DNA of 64,000 nucleotides, from positions 24,033,823-24,097,822 of the forward strand of contig OZ024858.1 in assembly GCA_964017155.1 (NCBI GenBank), given 5' to 3'. Positions 38,901 through 47,796 of the stretch are shown here, in pieces. The DNA comes from Oasisia sp. SBJ-2009 (Eukaryota; Annelida; Polychaeta; Sabellida; Siboglinidae). The notes under the pieces were generated by a model that worked only from the letters and a program-made list of their open reading frames with translations, made no database searches and was not told the DNA's origin. Position 1 is the stretch's first letter. The number at the start of each line of letters is the position of its first letter. Position numbers and translations under genes: made by a program.

Positions 38901-39460
38901 GTGACGCATGATACATATGATAACATATCTAAAATTTATATGGGTGAACAAGAATATGACACAGCCACGATAATAATTATAGTAGCCTCAATTTCAGTCT
39001 TCAACAGCCACATTCATGTGTTTACACCAGAGTAAATAGTTGTCTTAAATTACCTGCATGCTTAATTTGTGGTAGTGTTAATTATTCTTTAATCCAGTGT
39101 GGCAAAATCATCAGCAAGATTAAACTGCCATGATGACTGTGTGTATGTGAACACTATGTACTCCTTAAGAATCAGCAGAAATAATAATTGTTGTACACCT
39201 CGTTTCAGGCAGCTGATGACTTTATTAACTTACCGTATCTGGATGTGTAGTCATTACGTGAACAAAGTGACATGAATTGACATTGATAAAAGAATACATT
39301 TTTGTATACTTCGGATTTACAGAGAGTTTTATTACCATGGACCAATGTTGATTTGCAGCCAAACCGAACGTACTACCTAGAAGACCCAGAAGGCAATGCA
39401 ATCAAGTGGTGTAAGAAAATCGACGAAGTGTGGAATCACTACTACGGAAGTACGTCGTAG
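14899..39460 (+). CDS. PDPK1: 3-phosphoinositide-dependent protein kinase 1 (whole gene, 16 exons)
   Basis: PDPK1 is the AGC-family Ser/Thr kinase that phosphorylates the activation loops of AKT, S6K, SGK and PKC. Its PH domain recruits it to membrane PtdIns(3,4,5)P3. Joined exons: 14899-14901 (tentative), 21087-21170, 25225-25377, 26017-26059, 29283-29420, 29783-29927, 30859-30953, 31339-31441, 32069-32137, 32771-32867, 35787-35966, 36769-36866, 37285-37399, 37988-38085, 38662-38716, 39359-39460. They total 1578 nt, or 525 residues; human PDPK1 has 556. Key residues seen are the glycine loop GEGSYST, the beta3 lysine K96, alphaC E115, catalytic HRD D190, DFG D208 and activation-loop S234 in [12 protein letters not shown] (human S241). 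PIF-pocket equivalents are K100, I104, Q135 and L140. The PH domain runs from about residue 430 and keeps the basic DKRK and RRR phosphoinositide-binding patches. All splice phases match. The identity is very secure; the first exon is the weak point. Confidence 0.95.
15654..16203. mobile_element. 550-bp inverted-repeat element with CCCTAA-like interior, copy 1
   Basis: The outer arms of about 105 bp (15654-15770 and 16087-16203) are reverse complements that share ACACACTAGGTTACAAAAT and TTGTTTACTTTCT. The interior at 15930-16015 holds degenerate telomere-like words (TAACCCTAACT and AAACCCTAACC). The related copy at about 17440-17825 lies in the opposite orientation. No ORF is evident. The superfamily is unassigned because no clear target duplication is visible. 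Confidence 0.6.
16848..17137 (+). mobile_element. LTR with primer-binding site (Gypsy-like remnant)
   Basis: The block begins TGTAATACC, has a TATA-like GGCTTTAAAAGCC near 17005 and ends CCTTACA at 17116. Two bases later comes TGGTGGCAACGGTGGGAT (17120-17137), which resembles the tRNA primer-binding site of Ty3/Gypsy elements. Only about 100 bp of possible leader follows, with no gag or pol. The LTR start is uncertain because no second LTR is present for comparison. Confidence 0.55.
17440..17825. mobile_element. Inverted-repeat element with TTAGGG-like interior, copy 2
   Basis: Its right arm (17724-17825), with AACCTAGTGTGTGTATATGT and GAAAGTAAACAAAAAG, and its interior, GGTTAGGGTTTTGGGTAAG, are the reverse complement of the 15654 copy. 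The left arm is missing or too diverged to recognise. Confidence 0.5.
17831..19146. other. PDPK1 intron 1 body, nothing recognised
   Basis: Unique-looking intronic sequence with short ORFs only. Confidence 0.45.
19147..19364. repeat. (TTTG)n then (TTGG)n microsatellite
   Basis: About ten TTTG units pass abruptly at 19190 into about 43 uninterrupted TTGG units. All six-frame ORFs here (PTNQ or VGWL repeats) are artefacts. Confidence 0.97.
19365..20255. other. PDPK1 intron 1 body, nothing recognised
   Basis: The 111-codon minus-strand frame at 19747-20082 has no recognisable domain. I do not call it a gene. Confidence 0.4.
20256..20525 (+). mobile_element. hAT-like MITE, GCTTTATGCAG family, copy 2
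   Basis: It starts CAGGGCTTTATGCAGG, follows the copy at 9639 closely and contains three ACCCGTCC words. The right terminal repeat is missing. Confidence 0.7.
20681..20874. mobile_element. hAT-like MITE with CAGGGCTCA termini
   Basis: The ends CAGGGCTCA and TGAGCCCTG are inverted repeats enclosing about 175 bp with GTCCAGTGGACAAG. The AT-rich flanks (GTATATAT and TATAACTA) leave the target duplication unclear. It has no coding capacity. Confidence 0.55.
21087..21170 (+). CDS. PDPK1: PDPK1 exon 2 (N-terminal region)
   Basis: It encodes [15 protein letters not shown] and a Pro/Val-rich stretch ending in ISM, which is low-complexity like the N-terminus of other PDPK1 proteins. The acceptor is TGTGTTCAG and the donor GTAAGT, with phase 0 at both ends. 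An internal ATG at 21108 is the alternative start. Confidence 0.7.
21671..23786. mobile_element. TA-flanked 2.1-kb inverted-repeat transposon (pogo/Tc1-like)
   Basis: The termini are perfect 25-bp inverted repeats starting CCGTAAATCCTGTATTAC, flanked by TA at 21669-21670 and 23787-23788. A subterminal GGTGCGGCTTTAA word recurs at both ends. TA target duplications suit the Tc1/mariner/pogo superfamily. The interior has minus-strand frames of 61 and 96 codons (22062-22247 and 22489-22779) that I cannot place, so I call it non-autonomous or decayed. Confidence 0.65.
23825..24635 (+). mobile_element. Kolobok-like non-autonomous transposon, copy 2 (THAP remnant)
   Basis: This is an inverted copy of the 12395 element. 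It is bounded by TTAA (23825-23828 and 24632-24635) with ends TTAAAGGACAAA and TTTGTCCTTTAA. The + strand carries ATGCCTTCGTGTTCGGCATA ([12 protein letters not shown]) and, in another frame, [14 protein letters not shown]. It lacks about 45 bp of the interior of copy 1. Confidence 0.75.
24914..25140 (+). mobile_element. hAT-like MITE, GCTTTATGCAG family, copy 3
   Basis: It starts GGGGCTTTATGCAGG and ends CTGCATAAAGCTATGCA, with an internal GTCCAAATGACGGATGGAC hairpin. Its right end lies about 85 bp upstream of PDPK1 exon 3. Confidence 0.75.
25225..25377 (+). CDS. PDPK1: PDPK1 exon 3 (N-terminal linker and glycine loop)
   Basis: It encodes a Pro/Thr/Gln-rich linker, then [19 protein letters not shown], which corresponds to human KRPEDFKFGKILGEGSFST. 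The exon ends inside the glycine-rich ATP loop. Its acceptor is TTTTCCCGCAG, its donor GTAAGT, and it is in phase 0 at both ends. Confidence 0.95.
25705..25842 (+). mobile_element. LINE 3' tail fragment in PDPK1 intron 3
   Basis: It contains TTCCATGTTCCAATGATGAT, CCCCGTGTATGACTAGCCAA and GGCGCTATAGAAGTTTTAC, the same untranslated tail as the LINE copy at 6300. Only the last 140 bp or so are present. Confidence 0.7.
25869..26010. repeat. 12-bp minisatellite abutting PDPK1 exon 4
   Basis: About 12 units of TTGATGTGTTAC end 6 bases before the exon 4 coding start, so the array forms most of the acceptor region of intron 3. The first unit is degenerate (TTGACATGTTAC). Confidence 0.95.
26017..26059 (+). 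CDS. PDPK1: PDPK1 exon 4 (beta2-beta3)
   Basis: This 43-nt exon encodes [14 protein letters not shown] plus the first base of an Ile codon, so it ends in phase 1. It corresponds to human VVLARELATSREYA. The acceptor, TCTCGCAG, follows a 12-bp tandem array with only about 6 bases between. The donor is GTAAGT. Confidence 0.95.
26060..26940. other. 5' part of PDPK1 intron 4, nothing recognised
   Basis: AT-rich intronic sequence before the minisatellite. No ORF or repeat recognised. Confidence 0.45.
26945..29297 (+). repeat. 43/45-bp minisatellite made of the PDPK1 exon 5 splice acceptor
   Basis: About 50 units occur in two lengths, 45 and 43 bp, which differ by a CA. Each unit holds GTGAACTAATGACA (branch-point-like CTAAT), TGTTGTGTGACAG (acceptor AG) and TCAAAGTGTTGGAG. 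The last 14 bases are the start of PDPK1 exon 5 with one change. The final unit is the authentic splice junction, with AG at 29281-29282 and exon start at 29283. The first units near 26945-27060 are degenerate. Confidence 0.95.
29283..29420 (+). CDS. PDPK1: PDPK1 exon 5 (ATP-binding lysine, alphaC, PIF pocket)
   Basis: It completes Ile and then encodes [17 protein letters not shown] through [17 protein letters not shown]. It carries the beta3 lysine K96, alphaC E115 and the PIF-pocket residues K100, I104, Q135 and L140. The first 14 coding bases, TCAAGGTGTTGGAG, and the acceptor are also part of the minisatellite repeat unit upstream. The donor GTATCC is weaker than those of the other exons. 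It ends in phase 1. Confidence 0.95.
29783..29927 (+). CDS. PDPK1: PDPK1 exon 6 (hinge to HRD)
   Basis: After completing a Tyr codon it encodes [18 protein letters not shown] through [19 protein letters not shown]. This matches the human hinge FGLSYAKNGELL and helix E. The acceptor is CGCCCAG and the donor GTGAGT. It ends two bases into the Arg codon of HRD. Confidence 0.97.
29928..30858. other. PDPK1 intron 6
   Basis: Mostly unrecognised. A degenerate minus-strand tRNA or SINE-like scrap may lie at 30001-30055, with CTACCAGTTGAGCCAC as an A-box complement and a poor B box. Confidence 0.3.
30859..30953 (+). CDS. PDPK1: PDPK1 exon 7 (catalytic loop and DFG)
   Basis: It encodes [20 protein letters not shown], then [12 protein letters not shown]. 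It supplies the catalytic aspartate D190 and the metal-binding aspartate D208. The residue after DFG is Ser, where human has Thr. The donor is GTAGGA and the exon ends in phase 1. Confidence 0.97.
31339..31441 (+). CDS. PDPK1: PDPK1 exon 8 (activation segment)
   Basis: It encodes [13 protein letters not shown], then [22 protein letters not shown]234 is the position of the trans-autophosphorylated Ser of human PDPK1 (S241). The stretch before it is Arg-rich and unlike human SKQARAN. The donor is GTACGT and the exon ends in phase 2. Confidence 0.97.
31455..31690 (+). mobile_element. LINE reverse-transcriptase 3' fragment in PDPK1 intron 8
   Basis: The + strand reads [20 protein letters not shown], then [15 protein letters not shown]. 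This is the same C-terminal motif as the LINE at 6300 (GKRAFSVAxPxxWNxLP, FKKxLKT) in a more diverged copy. It begins almost at the exon 8 donor. Confidence 0.65.
32069..32137 (+). CDS. PDPK1: PDPK1 exon 9 (helix F region)
   Basis: This 69-nt exon encodes [17 protein letters not shown], then QLPFWGG. It matches human [21 protein letters not shown]. The acceptor is TTTGTTTCAG and the donor GTGAGT, with phase 2 at both ends. Confidence 0.97.
32331..32657 (+). mobile_element. tRNA-derived SINE, copy 2 (PDPK1 intron 9)
   Basis: The A box TGGCTCAGGGG is at 32340-32350 and the B box GGTTCAAATCC at 32383-32393. The body and the CTCTATAAGAACTTAC tail match the minus-strand copy at 7955. Confidence 0.85.
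32771..32867 (+). CDS. PDPK1: PDPK1 exon 10 (helix G)
   Basis: It encodes [20 protein letters not shown], then [12 protein letters not shown], against human NEYLIFQKIIKLEYDFPEKF. The acceptor is GGTATTTCAG and the donor GTAAGT. It ends in phase 0. Confidence 0.97.
32881..33185 (-). mobile_element. hAT-like MITE, GCTTTATGCAG family, copy 4
   Basis: It lies in reverse orientation in PDPK1 intron 10, starting 13 bp after the exon 10 donor. It ends CCTGCATAAAGCCCTG, the complement of the family's left end. A short segment (GCCTTGAAAGTGAGTSTAAA) is duplicated in tandem. Confidence 0.75.
33186..33880. other. AT-rich part of PDPK1 intron 10
   Basis: Very A-rich sequence rich in AAAATAA words. No gene recognised. 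Confidence 0.5.
33882..34102. repeat. 71-bp duplication and 15-bp tandem repeat
   Basis: Two copies of a segment of about 71 bp (33882-33950 and 33954-34022, sharing TGTGAAATTA and CCCATTTTGTGATGATT) are followed at 34041-34102 by four units of TCGTATGCCACTCAG. Confidence 0.85.
34255..35762. repeat. 27-bp minisatellite before PDPK1 exon 11
   Basis: About 55 units contain TGTCAGTCTGTCACAGTG followed by TGGGCGTGA. After 34780, units with an extra GATGT (32 bp) are interspersed. A CACGG variant clusters at 34910-35040 and 35425-35550. The array ends 25 bases before exon 11. The long GVMSVCHSV and GRDVSLSQC frames are artefacts of a period divisible by three. Confidence 0.97.
35787..35966 (+). 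CDS. PDPK1: PDPK1 exon 11 (kinase C-lobe end and linker)
   Basis: It encodes [20 protein letters not shown] through [13 protein letters not shown] and the linker [19 protein letters not shown]. The exon is much more GC-rich than its surroundings. A 27-bp minisatellite ends about 25 bases before it and an ACGG array starts about 40 bases after it. The tyrosines of the human linker (Y373 and Y376) have no counterpart here. Confidence 0.95.
36005..36089. repeat. (ACGG)n microsatellite after PDPK1 exon 11
   Basis: About 20 ACGG units begin some 40 bases into intron 11, after a GTGGGTGG-rich stretch that starts at the donor itself. Confidence 0.97.
36365..36650. repeat. Three tandem units of about 98 bp in intron 11
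   Basis: The units share GGCTGAATCCTTTCCTGGTA, GCATGGAATACTATT and ATGATGTGCATTGATTA, and start near 36373, 36471 and 36570. Confidence 0.85.
36769..36866 (+). CDS. PDPK1: PDPK1 exon 12 (interdomain linker)
   Basis: It encodes [19 protein letters not shown], then [13 protein letters not shown] and two bases of Trp. The sequence is poorly conserved but acidic and hydrophobic, as in other PDPK1 linkers. Support comes from the open frame, the TTGGCAG acceptor, the GTAGGA donor and correct phase with both neighbours. Confidence 0.85.
36986..37075. repeat. Pentanucleotide repeats in intron 12
   Basis: About 12 TGTCG units switch at about 37046 to about 5 ACTTG units, a compound microsatellite like the TTTG/TTGG one in intron 1. 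Confidence 0.95.
37285..37399 (+). CDS. PDPK1: PDPK1 exon 13 (linker and PH domain start)
   Basis: It encodes [20 protein letters not shown], then [18 protein letters not shown]. The end matches human FVENNLILKMGPVDKRK, the first PH strand with the phosphoinositide-binding lysine (human K465, here K439). The acceptor is CGTTGCAG and the donor GTGAGA. It ends in phase 0. Confidence 0.95.
37988..38085 (+). CDS. PDPK1: PDPK1 exon 14 (PH domain core)
   Basis: It encodes [20 protein letters not shown], then [12 protein letters not shown] and two bases of Trp, almost identical to human [20 protein letters not shown]. The Arg triplet (446-448) corresponds to the human 472-474 phosphoinositide contacts. 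The acceptor is TTGCTGCAG and the donor GTAGGT. Confidence 0.97.
38662..38716 (+). CDS. PDPK1: PDPK1 exon 15 (PH domain)
   Basis: This 55-nt exon completes Trp and encodes [18 protein letters not shown], against human SQELRPEAKNFKTFFVHT. The acceptor is ACTGCTTCAG and the donor GTGGGT. It ends in phase 0. Confidence 0.97.
39359..39460 (+). CDS. PDPK1: PDPK1 exon 16 (PH C-terminal helix and stop)
   Basis: It encodes [20 protein letters not shown], then [13 protein letters not shown] and a TAG stop. It matches human PNRTYYLMDPSGNAHKWCRK, with the conserved PH-domain Trp. The protein ends a few residues earlier than human PDPK1. The acceptor is GATTTGCAG. Confidence 0.97.
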   Translation, partial: PNRTYYLEDPEGNAIKWCKKIDEVWNHYYGSTS

Positions 39461-39850
39461 ACGCCACGTCGTTATCTCGCTGTCGAGTCACCGTCAGTGT
39501 CCGTTTGTGTCACTGCTGCGACACTGGATCTCATGTTCTCACGAAGGGAGTAGCTGAACCGAGTACATCAGTGTTGTGGACACGTAATGTTACGTACGTC
39601 ACGTCGTAACAGATACGTAACGTTACAAGTGTAACAGGGCGATACAGAGCCTGTGACATTCATTGGAGCCCCCCCCCCCCCGGTGGAAGCGAAGAGTGGC
39701 ACAGTTCCACGTTTCAACGAGCTCTGTGATGGAGGAACCTTGTATATAATGTATACACAGCACGCGAACTATATTCGTAATTATTGACTAGTTGCATGAT
39801 TATCATTATTATTATTATTGTGAATAAATGAATTGTTACTGCGTTTGTGG
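39461..39850 (+). terminator. PDPK1 3' UTR with AATAAA poly(A) signal
   Basis: The 3' UTR follows the TAG stop and contains a run of about 13 C at 39669-39681. A canonical AATAAA sits at 39823-39828, and the GT/T-rich sequence after it fits a cleavage site near 39845-39850. The exact cleavage point is inferred. Confidence 0.7.
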
Positions 39851-41002
39851 ACTTTTCTCGCGTCTTTGTTGATGTGGTCACAGTTATGCTCGGTCCACAC
39901 TGGATCCGATGTACGACAAAGGGTGTCCACATCGCATCGCAGACAAAAGCAAATGCAATCTACGCCATGAGTCAGTTACGAGACCAGACACGCCATCTGG
40001 TGTGTACCAATGGAAAACTACACTAGACATCATTCGATACTCACACACTGATTGGCTGAAGCGTTTTTCAGAATTTCTCTAGGGGACTTATGTTTTGCGA
40101 CGAACCTGTCCACATTACCGTCTAGCGGTGTACGATGCTGTCCACACTTGTCTAGCGATTTCAAAGATTCAACAGGAGAAATTTCAAAGTATCGCAATAC
40201 TTTGACTTATAAAGTTTGCGAGGCCGTCCAAACCCGCCCTCCACAGGTCGCAAGGCCCGTATACGTCAAATGTCAGCAAATGTCTCCGGCGTCTACGTCC
40301 TGGCGAGGTATGGTGTAGAGTGGAGTGTGGACAGGGCATCAGTCACAATCAAGTCATGCCTCGACTTGATCACAACCTGATCCACCCACTGTCCAGACAT
40401 GTCGGGAGGGAAACAGTGTCTGCCCCTCCCCCAAGGCCTATGGAGGGACAGGTCCATTGCCTCAGTTTTCCCTATCTTTTTTCTCCCTATTTCCCTACGT
40501 AAGTCTGTCTGTTTCCTCTGTTTATCACAATCTCTTTCACTGTACTTAGAATGCTATTATAACCATGTAATATCTAATGTACTATTTCCCATATCTGCAC
40601 AATATGTATATGTGCCAGGGGTTGGGTGGTGACTGTAGTAATATAGGTTTTTATATGGAAGTACAATATTAAAAACGACTACCCCCGTGGGTATTTCAAA
40701 AACCTGACCACCTGTTGCTATGTTCCATTCCCAAGGCAGTCTAGATCCCATAAATAAATGAATATCTGGACAACTAGAAGAGTTGGTGGGTGTAGTGAAG
40801 TTAGAATTATATACAGGTCAGTTATACATAAAGGTGGAGGGATTTCAGAATGTATGATCCTGGTTTCATTTATATGGATATTTGTTATTTATATGTAACA
40901 GAGTAAATAAGGCCCATATTCCAGTGGTGGACCATGTGCTGGCTTCATTCCAACATATCATGATTGGTTGGGTGCGCATAAAATATAGTGAGATATATAT
41001 AT
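39851..41002. other. Intergenic, no gene recognised
   Basis: A patch at 39885-40395 is GC-richer and has TCCACAC/GTGTGGAC words at both ends (CTCGGTCCACACTGG and GAGTGTGGAC). It may be a decayed repeat, but I cannot define its termini. Confidence 0.35.
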
Positions 41003-41106
41003 ACAGAGACAGAGACAGAGACAGAGACAGAGACAGAGACAGAGACAGAGACAGAGACAGAGACAGAGACAGAGACAGAGACAGAGACAGAGACAGAGAC
41101 AGAGAG
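41003..41106. repeat. (ACAGAG)n hexanucleotide repeat
   Basis: About 17 perfect units. An AT-rich block at 41170-41222 follows. Confidence 0.97.
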
Positions 41107-41224
41107 AGAGGTGGTATCTACAGTAGAAGAGAATACAGTGGGTGAGCACAGCTGAAGAGAGAAAGTGAGCGATATATATGTGTATATATAATTATATATA
41201 TACATATATATATATATACACATG

Positions 41225-43921
41225 TTTGACTATAGTTCAATGCATATCTAAAATATCACAAAAGCAGGTGAACTTATGAAATGGAATCAATGTGTGTGCA
41301 CACAACATGTAGTGTTTGCATAAGGAACACCAGCAGGGTATGAACCTGCCATACACAACACTGAACCGATATTACCCTAAATTGTGCAAGCGAACAAAAT
41401 GGCTTAGAGAAACATTTGACAGTGCTTTTGGGTTAAAACACAGTATTCCTACTGCAATCAGTCACAACTGTATTATTAGAAAATGAATATACATGATCTG
41501 ACAGGAATACATAATTAATAATACACAATCTGTAAAAGTATGCACAAACTAATTTTCTGGACAAGACTGCTAATTGTGGTTTTGAGCACTTCATATCGCG
41601 GCACTAATTTCAAAGAATGTTTTTGCCAGAAAAAATACAAAACGAGTATAATTGTGTCCGACAAGCATGAATGTTTAGTGACGGTTATTAAACCAGAAAA
41701 TGTTGCATCGTCTAACAATATCCAACATATTCTCAAGATCGTTATCTTCAATAAATGTTCGGTGTGGAAGCGTGTGTTAGTACAGTTTATTTGTCTATGT
41801 GTGTCTAATAATTATGAATGTATGCACAATCCTACGTTTTATATAATAAAAAGGAAAATGTATAAGTTCAAGATATGTTCGATAATGTCATAATTTGTTA
41901 ATAGTTGTTTTATTGATGCAGGTACTTTATCACGTGTTGTGTACACGTATGAAAGTGTGGTGATGTATGCACGCGATTATACTCATTGGGTAGTAGTATT
42001 TCTATTTACTATGTTTCTTAAGTATTAAGAAAAATATAAATTTAACATGAATGAATATCCCATGGAAAAGAGTATAAGCAAAGGTTATAGTACATAACAT
42101 ATACATGTATAAATAAACGCAAACAAATGTTAACAAGTATCTTAACATTGAAAGATCGCAGTTATTTATACATACATTGAACGTATTATTGTTAACATAT
42201 AGTTGTATTTATTTAGTTATTAACGATTAAAGACATAGCAGTATATTTAAATAGTAAAAATGATTGCACCTTAGCTATTTACTATGAGTAAAATAGTTAT
42301 GATTTAATGCATGCTATTAACTCTTTCACAATTTAAAATAGTTCCAGCATTTGTGTAACTTTCAATACTATAGCTTTCCGTACGTGCAAACATTTTACTA
42401 AAGCTTGTCGTGAAGCTGAGATGTTGTGTACGATTAAAACAAAACAAAATGTGTTTTAAAGTTAAACATGCCTTGAATTTAGTTAAATTAATATTTTTCT
42501 TAATACCTTAAAAATAACAGTCAATGTCAATATCACACATTTACTGTTTTAAAGAAAAACTTTGAAAAAGAAAAAAGAGAGAATGAGGAAGTGGGAGACA
42601 CTGTGTATATAGCCTGTAGTACAATCTAATGTAACTAGTTCGGCCAGAGATACCTCATCGGTTGCTCCTCATAACGTTCCCTGGCACGGTTGGTCACAAT
42701 CCTTACTCCCTCACAACTGACCGACTTCCGCCGAAAGTGTTCCTATGGGAGGGAAATTACCTGGCCCAAACCCCTGTTCGCCAGACAGGTTGTGACCTCC
42801 ATAGGATGAGCGTCACTGGTAACCCCTTCCGCCACGTGCGGTCGGAACACTCAGTTGCAATGAAGGTAGCCATTTTATTTGCTTATAAAGCAATGTCTAG
42901 CCTTAGCTGGCGAAATTGTGGTGTCAACTTGTAAGACACGTAAGCTGATATATATGACGTTATTATTGTTGTAGCATTACATTAAAACTTCGCTTATATG
43001 TCATGCTATATCATGTGATACATCAAACATGTTAACATGCATAACTATGATTATTAATATTGACTTATGCAGATTCATGGTTCGGAAGCGGAAGCGGACG
43101 TTTGACAACAATATGGCGCACACATCGCCGTCGGTTTTTCCTTCATAAAATTAAATAAGACATTATTTTTAAATGCAGATACATAATACAGGACATCCTA
43201 CAGTGAATAATATAACTCGCATTGATATGCGAGAATTCATAATTTAAGATAATAAACCGAGGTGGATTAAAACATTAGTTATTTGTTATTTTATTGTATA
43301 AATAAATACAATGCTTATTACCTACGCTCATTCAAGACCAACTGTCAAACCACGTAGAGCGCCACATTGTTTGCCGAATAGCATGCGATACGCTGCACCC
43401 GACCGCACACGGAACATCCATAAACACGTGACGTTGGTCTTGTACTGAAAACCGGGAGAACTGCATTTCGACTACAACTGCATTTCGACAAATCCATGCT
43501 TTCGATCGAACGCTTAAGTCATTTGTTTGTAGCAGCTGTCATGTTCAACGCGAAAGAGGCTGCTAATTATACGTTGTCAATCAGTGCGTTCTTGCGCGGG
43601 ACCAAGAGCATACCATTGTCGGAGGCCGCACGTCAGTCTAAGAATGTCCACGGCAGTGAAGCATTGCATTGTCTGTGTTAAACTGACAATGAAACATGAC
43701 AGGTATTACACACGGACAAAACAAGTTAGCCTTGAATAGCACAAGTAGCTTCGCTCTTCTTGTCGAATGTGCCATTACCCGTGACCGTACCGAATTGCGG
43801 CTTAATTAGAATGACGGGAGGGTTGAAAAGGATTGGTGGAAGAAAGAATGGAGGAAGAGGGGTGTAGAGGAACAGTGAGAATGGAAATAGTAGAGGATAA
43901 AGAAAGTGAGGGAGTGGGAGA
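41225..43921. other. Intergenic, no gene recognised
   Basis: Mostly AT-rich. GC-richer islands at 42660-42930, 43070-43140 and 43330-43680 have no ORF with a recognisable motif. A YY1-like word (CAATATGGCGCAC) lies near 43108. Confidence 0.4.
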
Positions 43922-45511
43922 AGGAGAGGGCGAGGGGCCGCCAAGCAGAGAGGAAGCGAGAAAATGTTGAGTATTTTTAAAGGAAGGGATGGGGAGAGGT
44001 AAATCAGAAGGGAGACAGATAAAGTGAGACAACCTCACAAACTTGTTCACTTTGACATATTGTGCATCAGAACGAAAAAGGATTGCAGCGCTACTCATTT
44101 CTGCATTTCATTCATCTATTTGCTAAAAATGGACACTGGACGGTTTAAATAATAATAATAAAGGTTTTATATAGCGCTAGTTCCCGCATGGCGGATCGAT
44201 GCGCTGCACAAGAGATATACTGAATGTATATTAATAAATAGAAATGTAAATTATATAAATTAATATAAATCATTAATTGTTTTGGTTTTAAGATGTACTA
44301 GTAAACCCCTTTGTATGTAAATTATATAAATTACTATAAAATAAATTAGGCACCGCTTTTAAGATGTATAGTACTAAAACTTGGAATGTTAATTATATAT
44401 ATCAAATTAAAATTAAAACCTTTACTAAACGTGTACGTAAATATATATTTATATCAATCTATAAATTAATCTAAAACATAAACACTTATTGTAACGTGTA
44501 TGACACTAAAAAGGAATTATAAAGCAATGTCCGTCATTTAAAAACAATTTGAATTAATTGAAATGTCTAATAAAAAGATATGTTTTTAAACACTTTCTAA
44601 ACATACATAATGTCCCGGATGCAAGAATGTTCACAGGTAATTCAATCGACAGTCGATGTGCTGCTGCGCCAAATCACCAATGCACTTCTTTATAATGGTA
44701 TTCTATATACGGGATTAGATAGATGTGTGATATTAGCACTAACAAACATTATTCTGATGATGCAGTGAGGGGGTGGAGGGAGGGAAGGAGAGGAATGAAG
44801 GAAGGAGAGGGAGAGAGGGGAGACTGAGGGGAGAGATTAACGTGAGAAAAAAGAGAGCGTGCTTTTATGTGTAAGATATTGTGTTGTATGGATATATGTT
44901 GTCATCGTCACATTTCTTTTTGTATTAATCGGCACCCACCTTCCGATGAAGACTTTACATTATCATAGACATTACCGATAAAATCAAGTTTCTTACTGCT
45001 TTTAGAGCAAACATATAGTATATTTAAAGATAACTTGCAACAATCATCAAATGCGTACGCAGCGTAATCTAACATTATCACGTCACGTAACCTCTTGCCT
45101 ATCACCGGTGTGTCCATAAAAGATGGGATCAGTTTGATATATAGCAGATATGATGCCGCCCATACGTTACCATTATAAATACTGTTGGCAAAGGTTATGC
45201 TTGACGAAGGTCACGTGCAGCAATTGATTGTCACGTACATAAACCGCAACGTAACGGTTTAGTAAATTAATTTGGGTTTTATCTATTTTAATAAACCATT
45301 ACTAATTCAAAAACGTAAAAGCAAGATATTTAAAATATTTAAGAATCGCATAATGTTTCAGTCTGCGTCTGATCTAACACTAGATCGAAGGAATCATAGA
45401 CCTCTATTTCAAAGAGTAATACAGACACAGAAAAAAGCACCTACTCCCATTATTTTTATTTACTATTGGGATAAAATGTAAAATAGAACCAGATAATCGA
45501 TGCTGGGTAGA
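43922..45511. repeat. 1.6-kb segmental tandem duplication, unit 1
   Basis: It begins GAGAGGGCGAGGGGCCGCC and ends ATCGATGCTGGGTAG. It is repeated head-to-tail at 45512 with high identity. A TTTTATATAGCGCTAGTTCC repeat tail lies inside. Unit 1 has about 60 bp, after the CACTTTGACA word near 44055, that unit 2 lacks. Confidence 0.85.
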
Positions 45512-47112
<1,601 letters not shown>

Positions 47113-47148
47113 GTTTTCTAATATGAGTTAAGCAATGACTGTAAATAC

Positions 47149-47306
47149 GACACACACACGCACACACGCACGCACGCACGCACGCACATACACGCGCGCA
47201 CGCGCACACGCGCACACGCGCGCACGCGCACGCGCACGCGCACGCGCACGCGCACGCGCACGCGCACGCGCACGCGCACGCGCACGCACTCACACACACA
47301 CACACA
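47149..47306. repeat. (CA/CG)n alternating purine-pyrimidine tract
   Basis: CA, GCAC and GCGCAC repeats form about 155 bp of almost unbroken purine-pyrimidine alternation, with a CG-rich core at 47190-47285. The ACA and HTHT frames are artefacts. Confidence 0.95.
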
Positions 47307-47439
47307 GTGGTGGGAGGTAATGTAAGCTTTATGAAATTTGTCACAGCCCGGGCCATTCTTACGATTTATTGTGTAGGCTTAGTCGGAAAGACAAACAGGC
47401 ATTGGTGAACTGCGAGTAGAGATGCTGGCGGCGGCTGAG

Positions 47440-47795
47440 CGAGTTGGAAGATGCTTGAAAAAAAGCTGAACACCTGCAAAAGAGAGACGAAGTTCACAGG
47501 GGAATAAAGAACGGGGCTAATGGTGCGAATATAGAAAAGAAAGGGAGATGTGCATGACCCGGGGATAAATTGAGGCATTACGTTCCTTAACCATAATTAT
47601 GTTGAAGTTGCTGGAAAGAATCCTGGATGGCAGAATAAGAGCAATTAGTGTAAGGGGAAATCGTTGACGAACAGCTGGAGTTTAGACAAGGAAGAGGAAC
47701 AACGGATGGGATGTTTGTCCAGAGGTAGGTAGTAGAGGAGAAACTGGAAGGACAGGAGGATATGGCAATTAGATTCATAGACCTGGAAAAGACAT
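47440..47795 (+). pseudogene. LINE reverse transcriptase fragment, 5' part
   Basis: Across frameshifts the + strand reads MVRI-KRKGDVHDPG, then IMLKLLERILDGRIRA, VDEQLEFRQGRGTTDGMF, and VVEEKLEGQEDMAIRFIDLE followed by KTY. These are the RT blocks usually seen as YKxKGD, YRGIxLxxHxxKxxER, QxGFRxGRxTxDxxF and FxDLEKAYD. The frame breaks off inside the last block, where a TA-flanked transposon begins. The rest resumes at 52653. Non-functional. Confidence 0.8.
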
Positions 47796-47796
47796 A

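Larger units (their letters stand above)
37400..39358. other. PDPK1 introns 13-15 (outside exons 14 and 15)
   Basis: AT-rich intronic sequence in which I recognise no further exon, RNA gene or repeat family. Confidence 0.45.

Noticed and set aside
40882..41223. RDRD and SVSV repeat ORFs
   Set aside because: Translation of the ACAGAG hexanucleotide repeat.
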